Origin: Neurospora tetraspora
Lineage: Eukaryota; Ascomycota; Sordariomycetes; Sordariales; Sordariaceae
NCBI RefSeq assembly: GCF_033439725.1
Contig: NW_026944383.1
Location: forward strand, 8,246,001-8,310,000
DNA length: 64,000 nucleotides
Reading direction: 5' to 3'
Below are positions 46,767 to 57,940 of this stretch, one piece after another. Positions within the stretch are counted from its first letter, which is position 1, and each line of letters opens with the position of its first letter. The notes beneath the pieces were generated by a model. The model was not told the DNA's origin. It did not search any database and saw only the letters and a program-made list of their open reading frames with translations. The position numbers and the translations under genes were made by a program.

Positions 46767-49700
46767 TCAATCATCATCACCCAGCCTCTCCACCCTCGGT
46801 CCCTGCTTCTCCAACGCCTTCCTCAACAGCGCCAGTTTACCCTTCCTCCTCGCCTCCCTCGCCCTGATCTCCTTCCTCTCCTCTTCCGTAAACATAGATA
46901 CCTTCTTCCTCGGGCTTGGGCTAGGGACGGCACTAGTTCCCGGCGTCATGGTGCTGCTCCTGCTCCTGACCGACGCGGAGAAAGCGCCAGGTGATTGTGA
47001 GTGTGACGACACGCTCCTGACCGAGTCTCTAGGTGTAAACGTCGTCGAGCTTCTCAAGCTTGCTGTTGTGCTGGCCTTGAGTGGGTTGGGCGTGGGAGTT
47101 CCCTCCCTGCTTTCTGATGACGCCTCGCGGGATTGGGATTGAGAGAGTTTGTGTCGCTGGATCTGCAGCTCCAACAAATCCACGTCGCCGCTCCTCTTCT
47201 CGGCCATGGTCGTCATTTTTTGGATGGTTCGCATGACGGCTTCTACCGTCGGTACCTTTGCGGTTCCGCCGGCTAGAGAAACTGCTCCCTTTTCTGCGGC
47301 CCTGGCGGCGATTTTGGTCCTTAACAAGACCAGGGCCTCCTCCGCTTCTGCTAGTTGCTTCGCAAACTGGGCATACGCTCGGCGCAACTCCGTCTGCTGC
47401 ACGCTCTGCTCCCTGCTGAGCGGCTGCGCCTTGATGGTGGCGATCTGTTCTGGGTCTGTTTGGGCAGCGAAAAGCTTGCGCATGTCCTCCTCCTTGGCAC
47501 GCATGGTCCTCAACTCGCGAGACACCTTATCCAGCGTCGCTTGCGTCTCTGCCACATCCTTGATCCTGCCTTCTTCCAACTCCCGAGCCAGTTGACCGTC
47601 GATGAGCTTGGTCAGCTCTGAAGCTTCGACGAGGACCCAGTCCTCGGGGGTTTCAAGGTCTTCTTTGGTGCGGCCGCCTTCCTTGGCGAATTTGGTGTGA
47701 CCAAGAATGAATGACGCCAAAGAGCGCGAGTTGAGGCCTAGGCGGTCGGCCATGCGGTTGATGTCCCGCCATAGAGTCTCGACCGCGGCGGGGACTTCGG
47801 AGGAGGGTTTGGACGAGGGGGCACGATGGGTCTCGAGCTTGGAGTCGACGACGAGGAACTCGTTCATGGTCAGGGTAGGCTCAACATCTGCAGCAAGCAG
47901 TTGTTGGATGCCTTCGTCTTCGGGGTCGACGAGCGCTTGGGCTTCGGCCTCCTTCTTGGCGGCGAACTTGCGCTGGGCGGCCATGTTGGGGTCGACTGGT
48001 GGGGGGCCCTTGGGGGTGGTGCTGGCGCCCAAGAGCTGATTCTTGTTGAAGACGGGGGTACTGGTAGTTCGGGGTCCCTCTTGTGGCCTGAGAAGGCTGG
48101 GCTGGGCAACTTGTGTGCTGCGAACAGGACTGGGAGAGTCGAAAGGCCCTGAAGTCTTGGAGAACAAGGGGGGCGCGAACTTGGTCGCCTCGCCAAAGAT
48201 GGAACGACTCTGTGGCTCTGCCTCGGAGCGAGAAATCGTAGAGAATGTGCTCGCCCCCATGTTGTTCTTGCTGTTTCCGAAAATGTTCCGGTTCTGGTAG
48301 CGTGGGCTTCCGTTTTCGAAGTGGACAGAGGTAGTCGTCTGGTCGAGTTCCTTAGAGACATCGACACCGCTACCCTCACTGGCCACCTCCGAGCCCTCAT
48401 CATCCTCATCGCTGTGTTCCTCCTCCTCCTCGTCGCTCCGCTCCTCATCTTCCTCACTGCCATGCTCCTCCTCTTCGTCCTCCTCATCCTCATAATCCTC
48501 CTCATTCTCATCATGCTCCTCTTCCTCTTCATCTTCCTCAACATCACCCTCCTCCAAATCGCTCTCCTCCTCCTCCTTGCTCGGGCTCCAAGGGACATGA
48601 GGCAACTTGGGAAGATCCTGGGTCTTGACCGGGGTATCAGGAGGCAGTGGCGCATCCTCCGCCTTCTTACCAGCAGGCTTAGCCTTGCTCGACAAGAAAT
48701 CTGGCGGCAGAGGAGCATCATCGCTCTTAACCTTGGGAGCTGTTTCTAGTGTGTCAGTTATTGAAGATGCTGATGATTCACCTGGAAGGAAGTCCGTCTT
48801 ACTAGTAGTCTCGGGGGGTAGGGGTGCCTCCGGGATATTGGCCAGGTTCTCCTTGTCTTCTGTGTCTTCCTCCTTGACCTTGGGGGGTGTCGCCAACTTA
48901 AGAGCCTCCGCGAACGATTTGGGCTGCATCTCCGACTTAAGGGGCGCCGCGAACGGGTTGGGCTTCGTCTCAGACTTAAGAGGCGCGGCAAACGGATTAG
49001 GCTTGGCCGCACTTTCCTCGGTCTTGGGCTTTCCAAACAGATCGGTAAGCGGCTTGGGCTTGGACTCCTCGGTCTTGGGCGCTCCGAACACATTGGAGAA
49101 GCCACTGCCAGGGGGCTTGGGAGCACCAAAGATGTTGTTGGGGGCAGGGGTACCGGCGGGTGTCGTGGACTCTACGTTGAAGATCGACTTGGGCTTCTCG
49201 GTAACAGGCGTAGGAGCCGCGCTCTCCATGGTCTCATCCTTAGTTTCCGCAGCGGCGGGCTCGTTCAGTGACAGACCGAATCCACTGCCGAACAGAGATC
49301 CACCCTTCTTCTCCGAAGGCTCCTCGTTGTCGTTGGCAGTCTTGGGGTCAGCCTTGAAAGTAGTTCCAAGCACAAAGGGCGATGATCCAAAGGTGGAACC
49401 TCCCGCCGGTTTCGCAGCAGGAGGAGGGAACGCTGTGTCAGAATCCATCGAAACTTCAATGCTCTTCGATTCAGCGGGCTTTGACCCAAAAATGCTTCCA
49501 CCGGAATTGTTACCGGCGAGGGAACCGAATGCGCTGCCTTCCGACTTCCCTGCAAAACTCGTAAAGGGAGTAGGCGTACTCGCAAAGCTGGCAAACCCAC
49601 CGGATGATGAGGCAGCACCGCCGCCAAAGACCTTACCTGAAGTTCCCGCAGATCCAGTGCTGGTACCACCAGAGGCCCATGGAGACGCCTTGACTCCCAT

Positions 49701-51416
49701 TCCGATCATGGACGACTGGCCAAAAGCAGGAGCCACCGCTGGGCCCCCAAGCGCGCTTGGGGCGCCGAAAGCCGGAGCAGCAGCAGCCGGAGCACTTCCA
49801 AAGCTGCTGGAGCCGAATGCCGGGGCTGCCGCACCGCCGCCGCCCCAAGAGGACGTCTTGGCCCCGAGAGATGGGGCAACACCGAACGCTGAAGAGCCAA
49901 ACGCCGGTGCAGCCGTAGTGGAAGAGCCAAAGGCCGGCGCAGTCGTAGTAGAAGCGCCAAACGCAGATTGAGGTTGCGCTTGCTGCGCTTGCTGCGCAGG
50001 CTGCGCAGGCTTGTTGCTATCCATGACAGCAAGACCAGGGTACGTCGTTCCGTTACGGATAGACTCGTTGTAAACCACCCACCAAGCCGAGAGGACACCG
50101 TCGTTATTTAGTACCCAGAGGCCGGGCAGAGGACCTGGGGACTCGTTGATTTCGTCCGTGGGGATGGGCTTATATACCTTGTCTTTGGCAGATAGGTCCA
50201 GGGAAGTACCAACAGGGAAGGTTTCCGTCATATCCTCACTCATAGGGAGAAGCGCACGTTTGGTGTCATCAGCGAATTCCGTTGTGGTAAAAGCATTGAC
50301 GACCGGTTTGTCGCTTGCCAAAGGAGTCTTTGAGCGGGTAAGGAGGCCAATGCTCTCGGTGGCGGTGGAAGACACCAGCAGAAGATCGGTAAGATTCGGA
50401 GGGAAGTCTTTCAACCGTAGTACTGTATGGTGGGGAGCCTTCTCCGCCCCAAATGGTTCGACAGGGTCTGTCATCTTGTTGTAGGTAAAGGTGGCTTGCG
50501 CGTTAGGCTGCTGCTGGCGTGTGATAATGTGGTATACAGACGGATCCTGGCCGCTTGTAGGGTTATGAATTACCAGGAACACATGATTCTCGAGCCACAC
50601 CAGCGAAGACACATAGTAGTCTCCCAGACTGGGGGGCTTGGGAATATGCGCCTTCTCAGCACCATCCGGAGTCATCTGAATAATGGAGCCGTCCGCCATG
50701 CCTGCCACCAGCTGCTTGCCTCGGGTACTCCATGACGCACAGCTGACCTGGGACCGTAACGTTGGGCCGTTGGCTCCCGAAACAAGTTGACGCTCGTTCA
50801 AGTTGGCCATGTATAGGTTGCCATTGGTGGTGATCACTGCACAGAAGTGAGCGAACTCGGGTGCCGGGTTGGGTATAAGGGAACGAAGCGCTTCGCCGTT
50901 GGTGCTTATCTCAAAGGCGGACTGAGTGGTGCCGTTGCTAAGGGCATCGACATCATAGACTGCCAGGCCGCCACCCTCCTCGGCGGACAAAACAAGGTAT
51001 TTCTCATCGGCAGTAAAGGAAAGCTGCGAGACGCGAAGGGGCATAGGGATGGTGGCCTGGGGTGTGAAGGGTCGGATGTCGCCATCGGCGGGCTGTTCCG
51101 CCTCGAAGCCCTTTCGTACAGATTCGGTAGTGGAGATTATAAAGGCATCAGGACCTGCTGCGGCTACGAGTCCCTTGTGCGAAGCAACGCTTAGGAGGGA
51201 TGCCGTCGGGGCAGGAGCAGGATTCCATTTCGTGGTCAGTTGGACTTTGGCCTCGCCGTTAATCGCAAGGAAGCCGAGGCCCTGTTGGAACAGTGAGTTA
51301 GCATAACACTAGGGAGGAGAGTGTCGCAAACATACCTCTGTCTGGATAACCTCGAGAGCAGGACCCTCTGTAGCTCCGCCAGCCGCGCCGGACTGGTTTC
51401 CAAAGGCGAAGGCCAT
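46767..51416 (-). CDS. nup159: Nucleoporin Nup159 (Nup214 family), 1531 aa, two exons
   Basis: Exon 1 is 51416-51336 (MAFAFGNQSGAAGG) and exon 2 is 51281-46767; the intron has a GTATGT donor, a GCTAAC branch site and an AACAG acceptor. Nup159 sits on the cytoplasmic face of the nuclear pore, where its beta-propeller recruits the DEAD-box protein Dbp5 for mRNA export. The order of regions fits the family: an N-terminal propeller-like region to about residue 430 (VSQLSFTADEKYLVLSAEEG), FG repeats at about 465-650 (APAFGSSSFGSAP), and SxFG/KPNPFAAP repeats. An acidic tract follows at about 935-1000 made almost only of Glu and Asp, then a coiled coil at about 1220-1405 and a Ser-rich, basic tail. 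The gene diverges from the proteasome gene at 52639 across 1.2 kb. Family assignment is strong by architecture. Confidence 0.9.
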
Positions 51417-52638
51417 GGTAGCTAGAGGTACCTCTACCACTGATTGCTGTTGTTGTCTCGGTGTAATATGCCTGCTACACCCTTAGGGGAGGATCTTTGG
51501 GTTTATATCACCGGAAGTCGGATCACATTGGGCCAAGGGCCTGGTGTATAGGAGAGGGGACCGAGGATGCGGGAGGCCCAAGCCGATCGAGAATTTGGTG
51601 GTGAAGGTGGAGATGGAGTCGTAGTGACGAATGCGCGGCGGGGAAAAGAAGCGCGTCGCTGGATGTGACTGTCACTGCTTGTGACTTGGACGACGAAGGA
51701 CGGCGATGCGGTAACTATCGTGGGTCGCGGGTATACTCTATACTCCTAGTACTACAAGGTACCTCGAGTGTTGGTGGAAGTGGATGGTACGTGGGAGTGG
51801 ATTGGGTGATTTGTTTGGATTAGATAGTGTCGGCTGGATGGTCGTCGATGGTCTGTTGACTTTGGGAACCGGCCAGCTCGGTTTGGTGGTTGATACTCCC
51901 CGTGTGGGATGTGGTTGACGACAAAAGATGAAAGGAAAGATAGATGGTAACAAACAAAAATCCCTCGACTACAAAAAGTCTGGCGATGTGGTAATCTCGA
52001 TGCCCGAACTTTGACTTTCAGTTGGAGACTGACGCAGTGGACGCCGGACCGGACAAGAACAAGACGCGACCCACGATTTTTCTGAGAGGCCGTCTTTGCC
52101 TGCCGTGTGCCCGTGTCCAGGTGAGCCAAGCATCATCCAACCCCTGCAGTAACAGCACTGGAAGTATGTTAGTCTAGCCTGATTCGGTTAGATACTATCA
52201 CGTGTGTGGGGAGCTTGGGCCCATTACCACAGCTAACCCTGAGTGATGTTACTACTAACCCTGGCAGCCCTGTTTAGCGCGCAACTTGCTCTTGCTCGGC
52301 CGGCAGCAAGCTCTCAGTGGACAGCCCAGGAGTGGGCAGCTTCAGCGGGGGAGGACCTGGAGGCGGGCAGCCAGCAAGCAACCAAGCAACAACCGCCTGG
52401 AGAAGGCAGCTTCTTAGCCTCGTCATCAGCTATCAACTGTACATCAACAACATCACAACTTGCCCCATTCACTTTCCGTCATCCATCAACGCCAACGACG
52501 ACGACCTTGCGGCAAACAGCTCCGCCTCTTTCTCCCACGCCAACAACAGCAAGTCGACGATTTCACGATACCCTCACGATATACTACTAGTCAACTCCAA
52601 CTCTACCGCCACCACCAACTAATACCCAAGCCGAAACC
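51417..52638. other. Divergent promoter region of nup159 and the proteasome beta-2 gene
   Basis: No conserved gene. A plus-strand open frame with an ATG at 52246 ends at 52590, 48 bp before the proteasome start codon. Its first residues (MLLLTLAALFSAQLALA) look like a signal peptide, but the rest is low-complexity Ser/Thr/Pro. It is best read as leader sequence or an upstream ORF. Confidence 0.5.
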
Positions 52639-53604
52639 ATGCCCGGCTTCGACTTTTCCAACTACAACCGCAATGCGGCGCTACACGCCCGCGGCGTCCC
52701 GCTGCCCAAGGCTACCAGCACAGGAACAACCATTGTGGGATGCATTTACGACGGTGGTGTAGTGGTGAGTACAGTCTCATTCCTCCTGAAGGATAACCTT
52801 GGCCTCCCTCCCCTCTCCCATCCCCGCTATAGCTACCAACCCGTTTACCATCGCCATCACCGTCCCCCTCCAAGAACCAACCCCCACTAACGTTTTGCCC
52901 CCTCCCAGATCGCCGCTGATACCCGCGCCACATCCGGTCCCATCGTCGCCGACAAGAACTGCGAAAAGCTGCACTTCATCTCCCCCAACATCTGGTGCGC
53001 CGGCGCCGGCACCGCCGCCGACACGGAATTCACCACGGCCCTGATCTCCTCCCAGCTGGAGCTGCACTCGCTGTCCACGGGCCGCAAGCCGCGCGTCGTG
53101 ACGTGCATGACCCTTCTCAAGCAGCACCTCTTCCGGTACCAAGGTCACATCGGCGCGTACCTGGTGGTCGCAGGCGTCGACCCGACCGGCACCCACCTGT
53201 TTACCGTGCACGCGCACGGTTCCACCGACAAGCTCCCCTACGTGACCATGGGCTCCGGCTCGCTGGCGGCCATGTCGGTCTTTGAGACGCAGTGGAAGCC
53301 GCAGCTGAACAAGGAGGAGGCGATGAAGCTCTGCTCGCAGGCGATCGAGGCGGGCATCTGGAATGATTTGGGCTCGGGAAGTAATGTCGATTTGGCGGTG
53401 ATCACGGCGGAGAAGACGACGCTGCACAGAGGCTTCGTCAAGCCGAACGAGAGGACCCAGAAGCTCAAGAGTTATCAGTTTAGGAGGGGTACGACGGCGG
53501 TGCTTAATGAGAAGGTGATCAAGAAGGAGGAGATTGGGAATTATGTTAGTGTGGTGGAGCTGGCGGAGGAGTCGAGCGGTGACAAGATGGAGGTTGATAC
53601 ATAG
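52639..53604 (+). CDS. pup1: 20S proteasome subunit beta-2 (Pup1), 273 aa, two exons
   Basis: Exons are 52639-52764 and 52909-53604. The 144-nt intron has GTGAGT, CACTAACG and CCCAG signals. This is the trypsin-like catalytic subunit of the 20S core. A 29-residue propeptide ends with ...ATSTG, and cleavage before Thr30 ([11 protein letters not shown]) exposes the N-terminal nucleophile. The mature part has the conserved Asp in AADTRATSG and the conserved Lys in NCEKLH, followed by [22 protein letters not shown] and [12 protein letters not shown]. The C-terminal extension (about residues 225-273) is the arm that wraps beta-3 in this family. Length matches the family (yeast Pup1 is 261 aa). The start is fixed by the conserved propeptide FDFSNYNRN. 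Confidence 0.96.
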
Positions 53605-55541
53605 AGTGCGACGGCCGAGTGGTATGGCGTTGTCTATGCTGGGACGCTCCGGGCCACGACGAGGAGCGAGGCTGGATGGACGATCAGGACGGATGAGATT
53701 AGCGATCTGGAGCTTGAGCCATGACGTTGCTACGGGCATACCAAATGGCGCCTTGGGGCATGATTGCTAGATAGGCAGATCGAAACCCCTAAGATGGGGT
53801 AAGAGATAATGACAGCTAGAACATATTTCGTTCCTTCTCCAAACATGGTGATGACGACCAGGACCAATATCAAGTCGGACTTCGTTTCAGCGTCTGTGAA
53901 GATGACTAGGTTCGTGCAGGCAACGAAAGAAAAGGAAAGGAGCAGAACACAAACCATGTCACCTAGCCCACAGCTAATTTGGGTCCCTCTCCATGCCTTC
54001 GGTAAGACTTTCTGGGGAGAAAACCTCGCTTCGCTCGTGATGGATTGGGAATGGTGTTTGCTGTAGGAAAGCTTTCCGCCCTTGTCACAGTGATCTTCGA
54101 GGGCTTATTGAATCCCCGTCGGGGCTCTCGTAACAAGGACCAGAGAAAAGCAATTCTCTAACAATTCTCTTATCAATGTCTAGCGTAGTCGTAGTCCATT
54201 CGATTATGGGTGTGTTGTGTATACCGATAATTTGGGAAATAAGAAAGGCTACCTAGGGTTTGTTTGGTTGGACGCTGAACATTCAGATCCCGTCACGAGT
54301 ATGAGCAGCTAGAGGGGAGCCATTGATCGGCACCTCTGAACTTTTTTTTTTTTATCAGGGCTTGCTTGGTTCTACCCGTGATATCAAGGTGTGTTGATAT
54401 TGATATTGCTGGCCTACGAGCCTCCCTACCTACTAGGTACTCACGTTTCCCTTATGTGTTTTACACCCACTGCTTCCTCGACTGCATGGGTCACCAGCTA
54501 TAGAGGATTCACATACACATGTGAACAAGACAATAATCACTGCAGCTTTAGATGTGAAATATTTGCTTGGTCTTCTTCCAAATGCTTCCATTCTTCTCTT
54601 CTCATCTTCACCCCCTCCCTACTTGGTATATCTGTCTGTCTGATGTGTTTGTACTTTCTCCCCCCTCTCAATTTCTCCTTTACTCTCAAGGGCTTGGCTA
54701 GCTCGCTAGGCATAAATCAATGCCACTTGATCCCAAAAAAAATTTGCTTCTCAGAATCGGCGAGCTTCTTGCGCCATATGCCACTCTCTCCCATCATCGG
54801 AATGAGGTTGTTGAAGATACACAAGACATTCTCTCTTTTTATGTCTCGTCTAAATGGGGCGGGCTCCTGCTCACAACTCTGCCCCTTATGCTTGCCCCTA
54901 AATGGTAAGAAATGAAACTTTTTTCAGACCCTCCCCACCACCGAAAAATGATAAAGAAAGAAGAATGAACATAGAAGAAAAAAGGAGAAAAATGAAAAAA
55001 GCGAAGGTATGAAACAAGAACACAAGAAAGGAAAACAAGAAACAAGATCAAACAGGGGAAAAAGACAAGCAAAAAAGCGAATGTTGCTCATAACGTACAA
55101 AATGTTGGAAAGAATATGTAAATGTAAATGCACAGAGAAATCAAGCCCTCCCGCTTGAAAAACGCTGCGGGAGGACTCGAACGACAACAACACTGCAACG
55201 CCCCGTAGCCATGCACCCAGCGCCTTGTAACTCCTTTTCCGAAGACTCTCAAAACGATGGCCCAAATGGATGGGAATTTTGTATGTTGTATAGGGGGTAT
55301 GTATGTATAAACGGGTTGGGGTATTTTGAACTTGGGTATTTGGGTATTTGGTGGTTGTTTTTGTGTTCAGTTAGATGGGATGAGATGCATGGTCGTTATC
55401 ATCAGTTGAAAAGGGTTTCAAAATTGGGTGTTCGAAGTCGAAGAATGAATGCCCTACCGGGCCAGGTGGCGAAGAGAACCTAAACAAAAAGGTGCCGGAT
55501 ATAGTCGAAGATAGCTGGAAACCGTCGTGCTCTTAGATCGC
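53605..55541. other. Convergent intergenic region
   Basis: The 3' flanks of the proteasome gene and of the minus-strand Sel1 gene. A 174-codon plus-strand frame (54391-54915) is Cys/Leu/Ser-rich with no domain and weak codon bias; I do not accept it as a gene. A purine-rich tract lies at 54940-55080. Confidence 0.55.
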
Positions 55542-57940
55542 TCAAGAATGAGTGCTCGACTTCCTCCCGAACAGTCCTTTCCTAGTCTTGGACTTGGTAC
55601 GGGAGTGTTTCGAGTCTTTTGCATCATCGGCGTATTTTGGTTTGTGAATCCTGTTCCTCGTTGTCAGCCCCCTATCACATATCCCCAACTCGAGCGCAGT
55701 GAGAACCACGAAAATAGAACTTACCAGCTATTCCCAACCATACTCATCCCCTTCGCCTCCGCCTCCCGATAATACTTGGCGCTCTTCTTCAGATTCTTCT
55801 TGCACCCAATACCCTGAGCATAGCAGAACCCAGCTTCCGCTAGGGCGTCGATGTCTCCCCATGCTATATCGTTTCCTTGTCAGCAAATCTACCCCCTCTC
55901 GCCAACTCTCACAGAAGAGGCAGAAAACTTACACCCAGCAATCTCAAAACACCTCAACGCCAAAACCTTGTCCTGCTCAATTCCCCACCCATTCATATGA
56001 GACACACCCAACTCATAAAGCGCCAACGCAAACTGCGCCTTTCTCGCCTTATGCTCCACCTTATCCACCGACTTTCCTTCTTTCGTCTTGTCGTCATCCT
56101 GCTGCAATTCCAAATTGACACTTGCCGCGGCCTTTCTTAGCCATTCTACTCCCTCGCGCTGATTTGGTCTCATACCCCATCCGTGTCGGCAGGCGAGGGC
56201 GAAGAGCAGCATACCCGTGGGGTGGCCCTGTTTTGCTGCGTGACTGAGATGCCAAGTGGATTCTTGCAGCGCACCCTTTTCGTGTAGGGCGACGGCTTTG
56301 GAGACGTGCTCTTCCGCGGTCATTTCGGCCATGGTGTGATGCCCGGTAGATTGGCCTAGAGAGCGTGTAGCTTTGAGGGTGGCTGCTGTGTCGTTGGTAG
56401 CAGCGATGGAGGGTGCTGCTGTCGCCGTTGGGGTGGCCGTCTTGTTTTGATTGCTGTCGGGTGTTGGAGACGTTGATGGTCGGGCGCGCTCGAGGGCGCT
56501 GTCTGTTGAGAGGCGACCAATGGCTTCTGGTGACGGTTGCCGTGTTGAGGCTGACCTGGGAACCTCGAGGGTCACGTTGCTGCGCTCGGATGGTATCCGC
56601 CTGAGGCGGTCTTCGGATAGACGAGGTCCTACTGAGCTCGATGGCGATGGAGGAGGCTGTCCAGACACGGGAGAACGGGGGTGAAGCTCATTTGAGCTAG
56701 GCAATGGAGGCCGCTCATTGGTAGTAACCTGCCTAAGGGGAGTACCAACTTCGGGCCTCTCATCTTCCGCTCGCCGAACAGACTTTCCGCGTGGCAAAGT
56801 GAACTGCACATTGTGGAAGGAATGATTACCGTCAGGGTCAGGGAAACCATCGCCGTTCATGCTGACCGGGGTATGCGCCTCATTATCAACCAAGACAAAC
56901 GACGTATGGCTGTCGGAGGACGGCTGCCGAGCTGGAAACTCGAAGGATGGGGTTTCTGCCCTGCTCATGGGCCTGGAAAAGTTAAAAGATGGCTTTTGTA
57001 GTACGGACATGTCCGATGAGATAGAGGGCGACCGTTGACTGCGGCCCAGAGGAGACAAGATGCTGCTGCTGGTAGACATCTTGCGGGAACCCTGAGAGTG
57101 CTGAGAGTGAAACGATGTTCCCAACGAACCAAGTCCATCCTCGTCAGTCGATTCTAGGGTCGAAGACATGATGCTCGAAGATCGCTTGGGAAACAGAGGG
57201 CGAGGTGGCAGCAGACCACCGTGCTCAAACGAGCCCTGCTTCTGGATGTAATCCGGGGAAGTCATAGCCCGAGTCAAAGTCGGTGCCGGTGGTGGTGAGC
57301 GCGCCATGCTCTCTCGTGTTCCCATGGCCGAAGCGGATCGTCGCTCAGCCTCGGGGCTGCGGTCGAGGGGCTGGGGCGACTCCTCCCTACGGGCTCCTAT
57401 TCCGAGAAAGATCTCTCCTTCTACGCTTTCGTTCGAGTGCTGCCTGTTCAGGGCATCGAAGTTCGGTCGAGCGGTCATCGGAATGGACGACTCGATAGGG
57501 GTGGGCGGGATGCGGCTCATGCGCGGGTGCATCGACTTTGGTCGGCTGTCCACGTCCTCGTCGACCTCGTGTCTCAGGCCCAGGCCGACGTTGTGCTGCG
57601 GTGTGTAAGCCTCATCGCTTCCAGAGTCTTGGGATAGGGAGCGAAAATATTCGGAACGGCCTTGTACAATTAACGGGCTATCGGTAGTCAGAGGCGGCAA
57701 ACGGCTCATGCGCCGGCCCTGCCTTGCGCTCTCTTCAAGTTGTTTGGCAAGCAGCCGGCTCTGCATGGCAAAAGCATCCAGAGGCGAGAGCTCCGGAGGC
57801 GCCTCACCCGCGACATGGAGTCGAGGGGATCTCAGTGGCCTCGAGACGGACATTGCAGACTTTGACCGTATGTCAAGCTGCTCTGGGCGTCGTGGTGTGG
57901 ACGACATGATGGATGCTGTGTCGGTCGCTTCAAAAACCAT
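55542..57940 (-). CDS. nif1: Sel1-repeat protein of the Nif1/Dsf2 type, 751 aa, three exons
   Basis: Exons are 57940-55933, 55863-55725 and 55650-55542; donors are GTAAGT twice, acceptors ATATAG and AACAG. S. pombe Nif1, which I take as the orthologue, is a Sel1 protein that interacts with the mitotic inducer kinase Nim1. Residues 1-535 are disordered and Ser/Pro/Arg-rich, suggesting many phosphorylation sites. The C-terminal 215 residues carry Sel1/TPR-like repeats: AVALHEKGALQESTWHLSHA, GMLLFALACRHGWGMRPN, ALYELGVSHMNGWGIEQD and AEAGFCYAQGIGCKKNLK. The tail MSMVGNSWIHKPKY is split by the last intron and is a conserved ending in this family; finding it confirms the third exon. A basic tail follows. 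The Nif1 orthology is from memory of the repeat pattern. Confidence 0.85.

Noticed and set aside
48607-49971. A 454-codon plus-strand frame in the nup159 region
   Set aside because: It is the antisense shadow of the FG-repeat region; the repetitive composition leaves the other strand free of stops.
54391-54915. A 174-codon plus-strand frame between pup1 and the Sel1 gene
   Set aside because: Cys/Leu/Ser-rich, no domain, weak third-position bias, overlapping pyrimidine-rich non-coding DNA.
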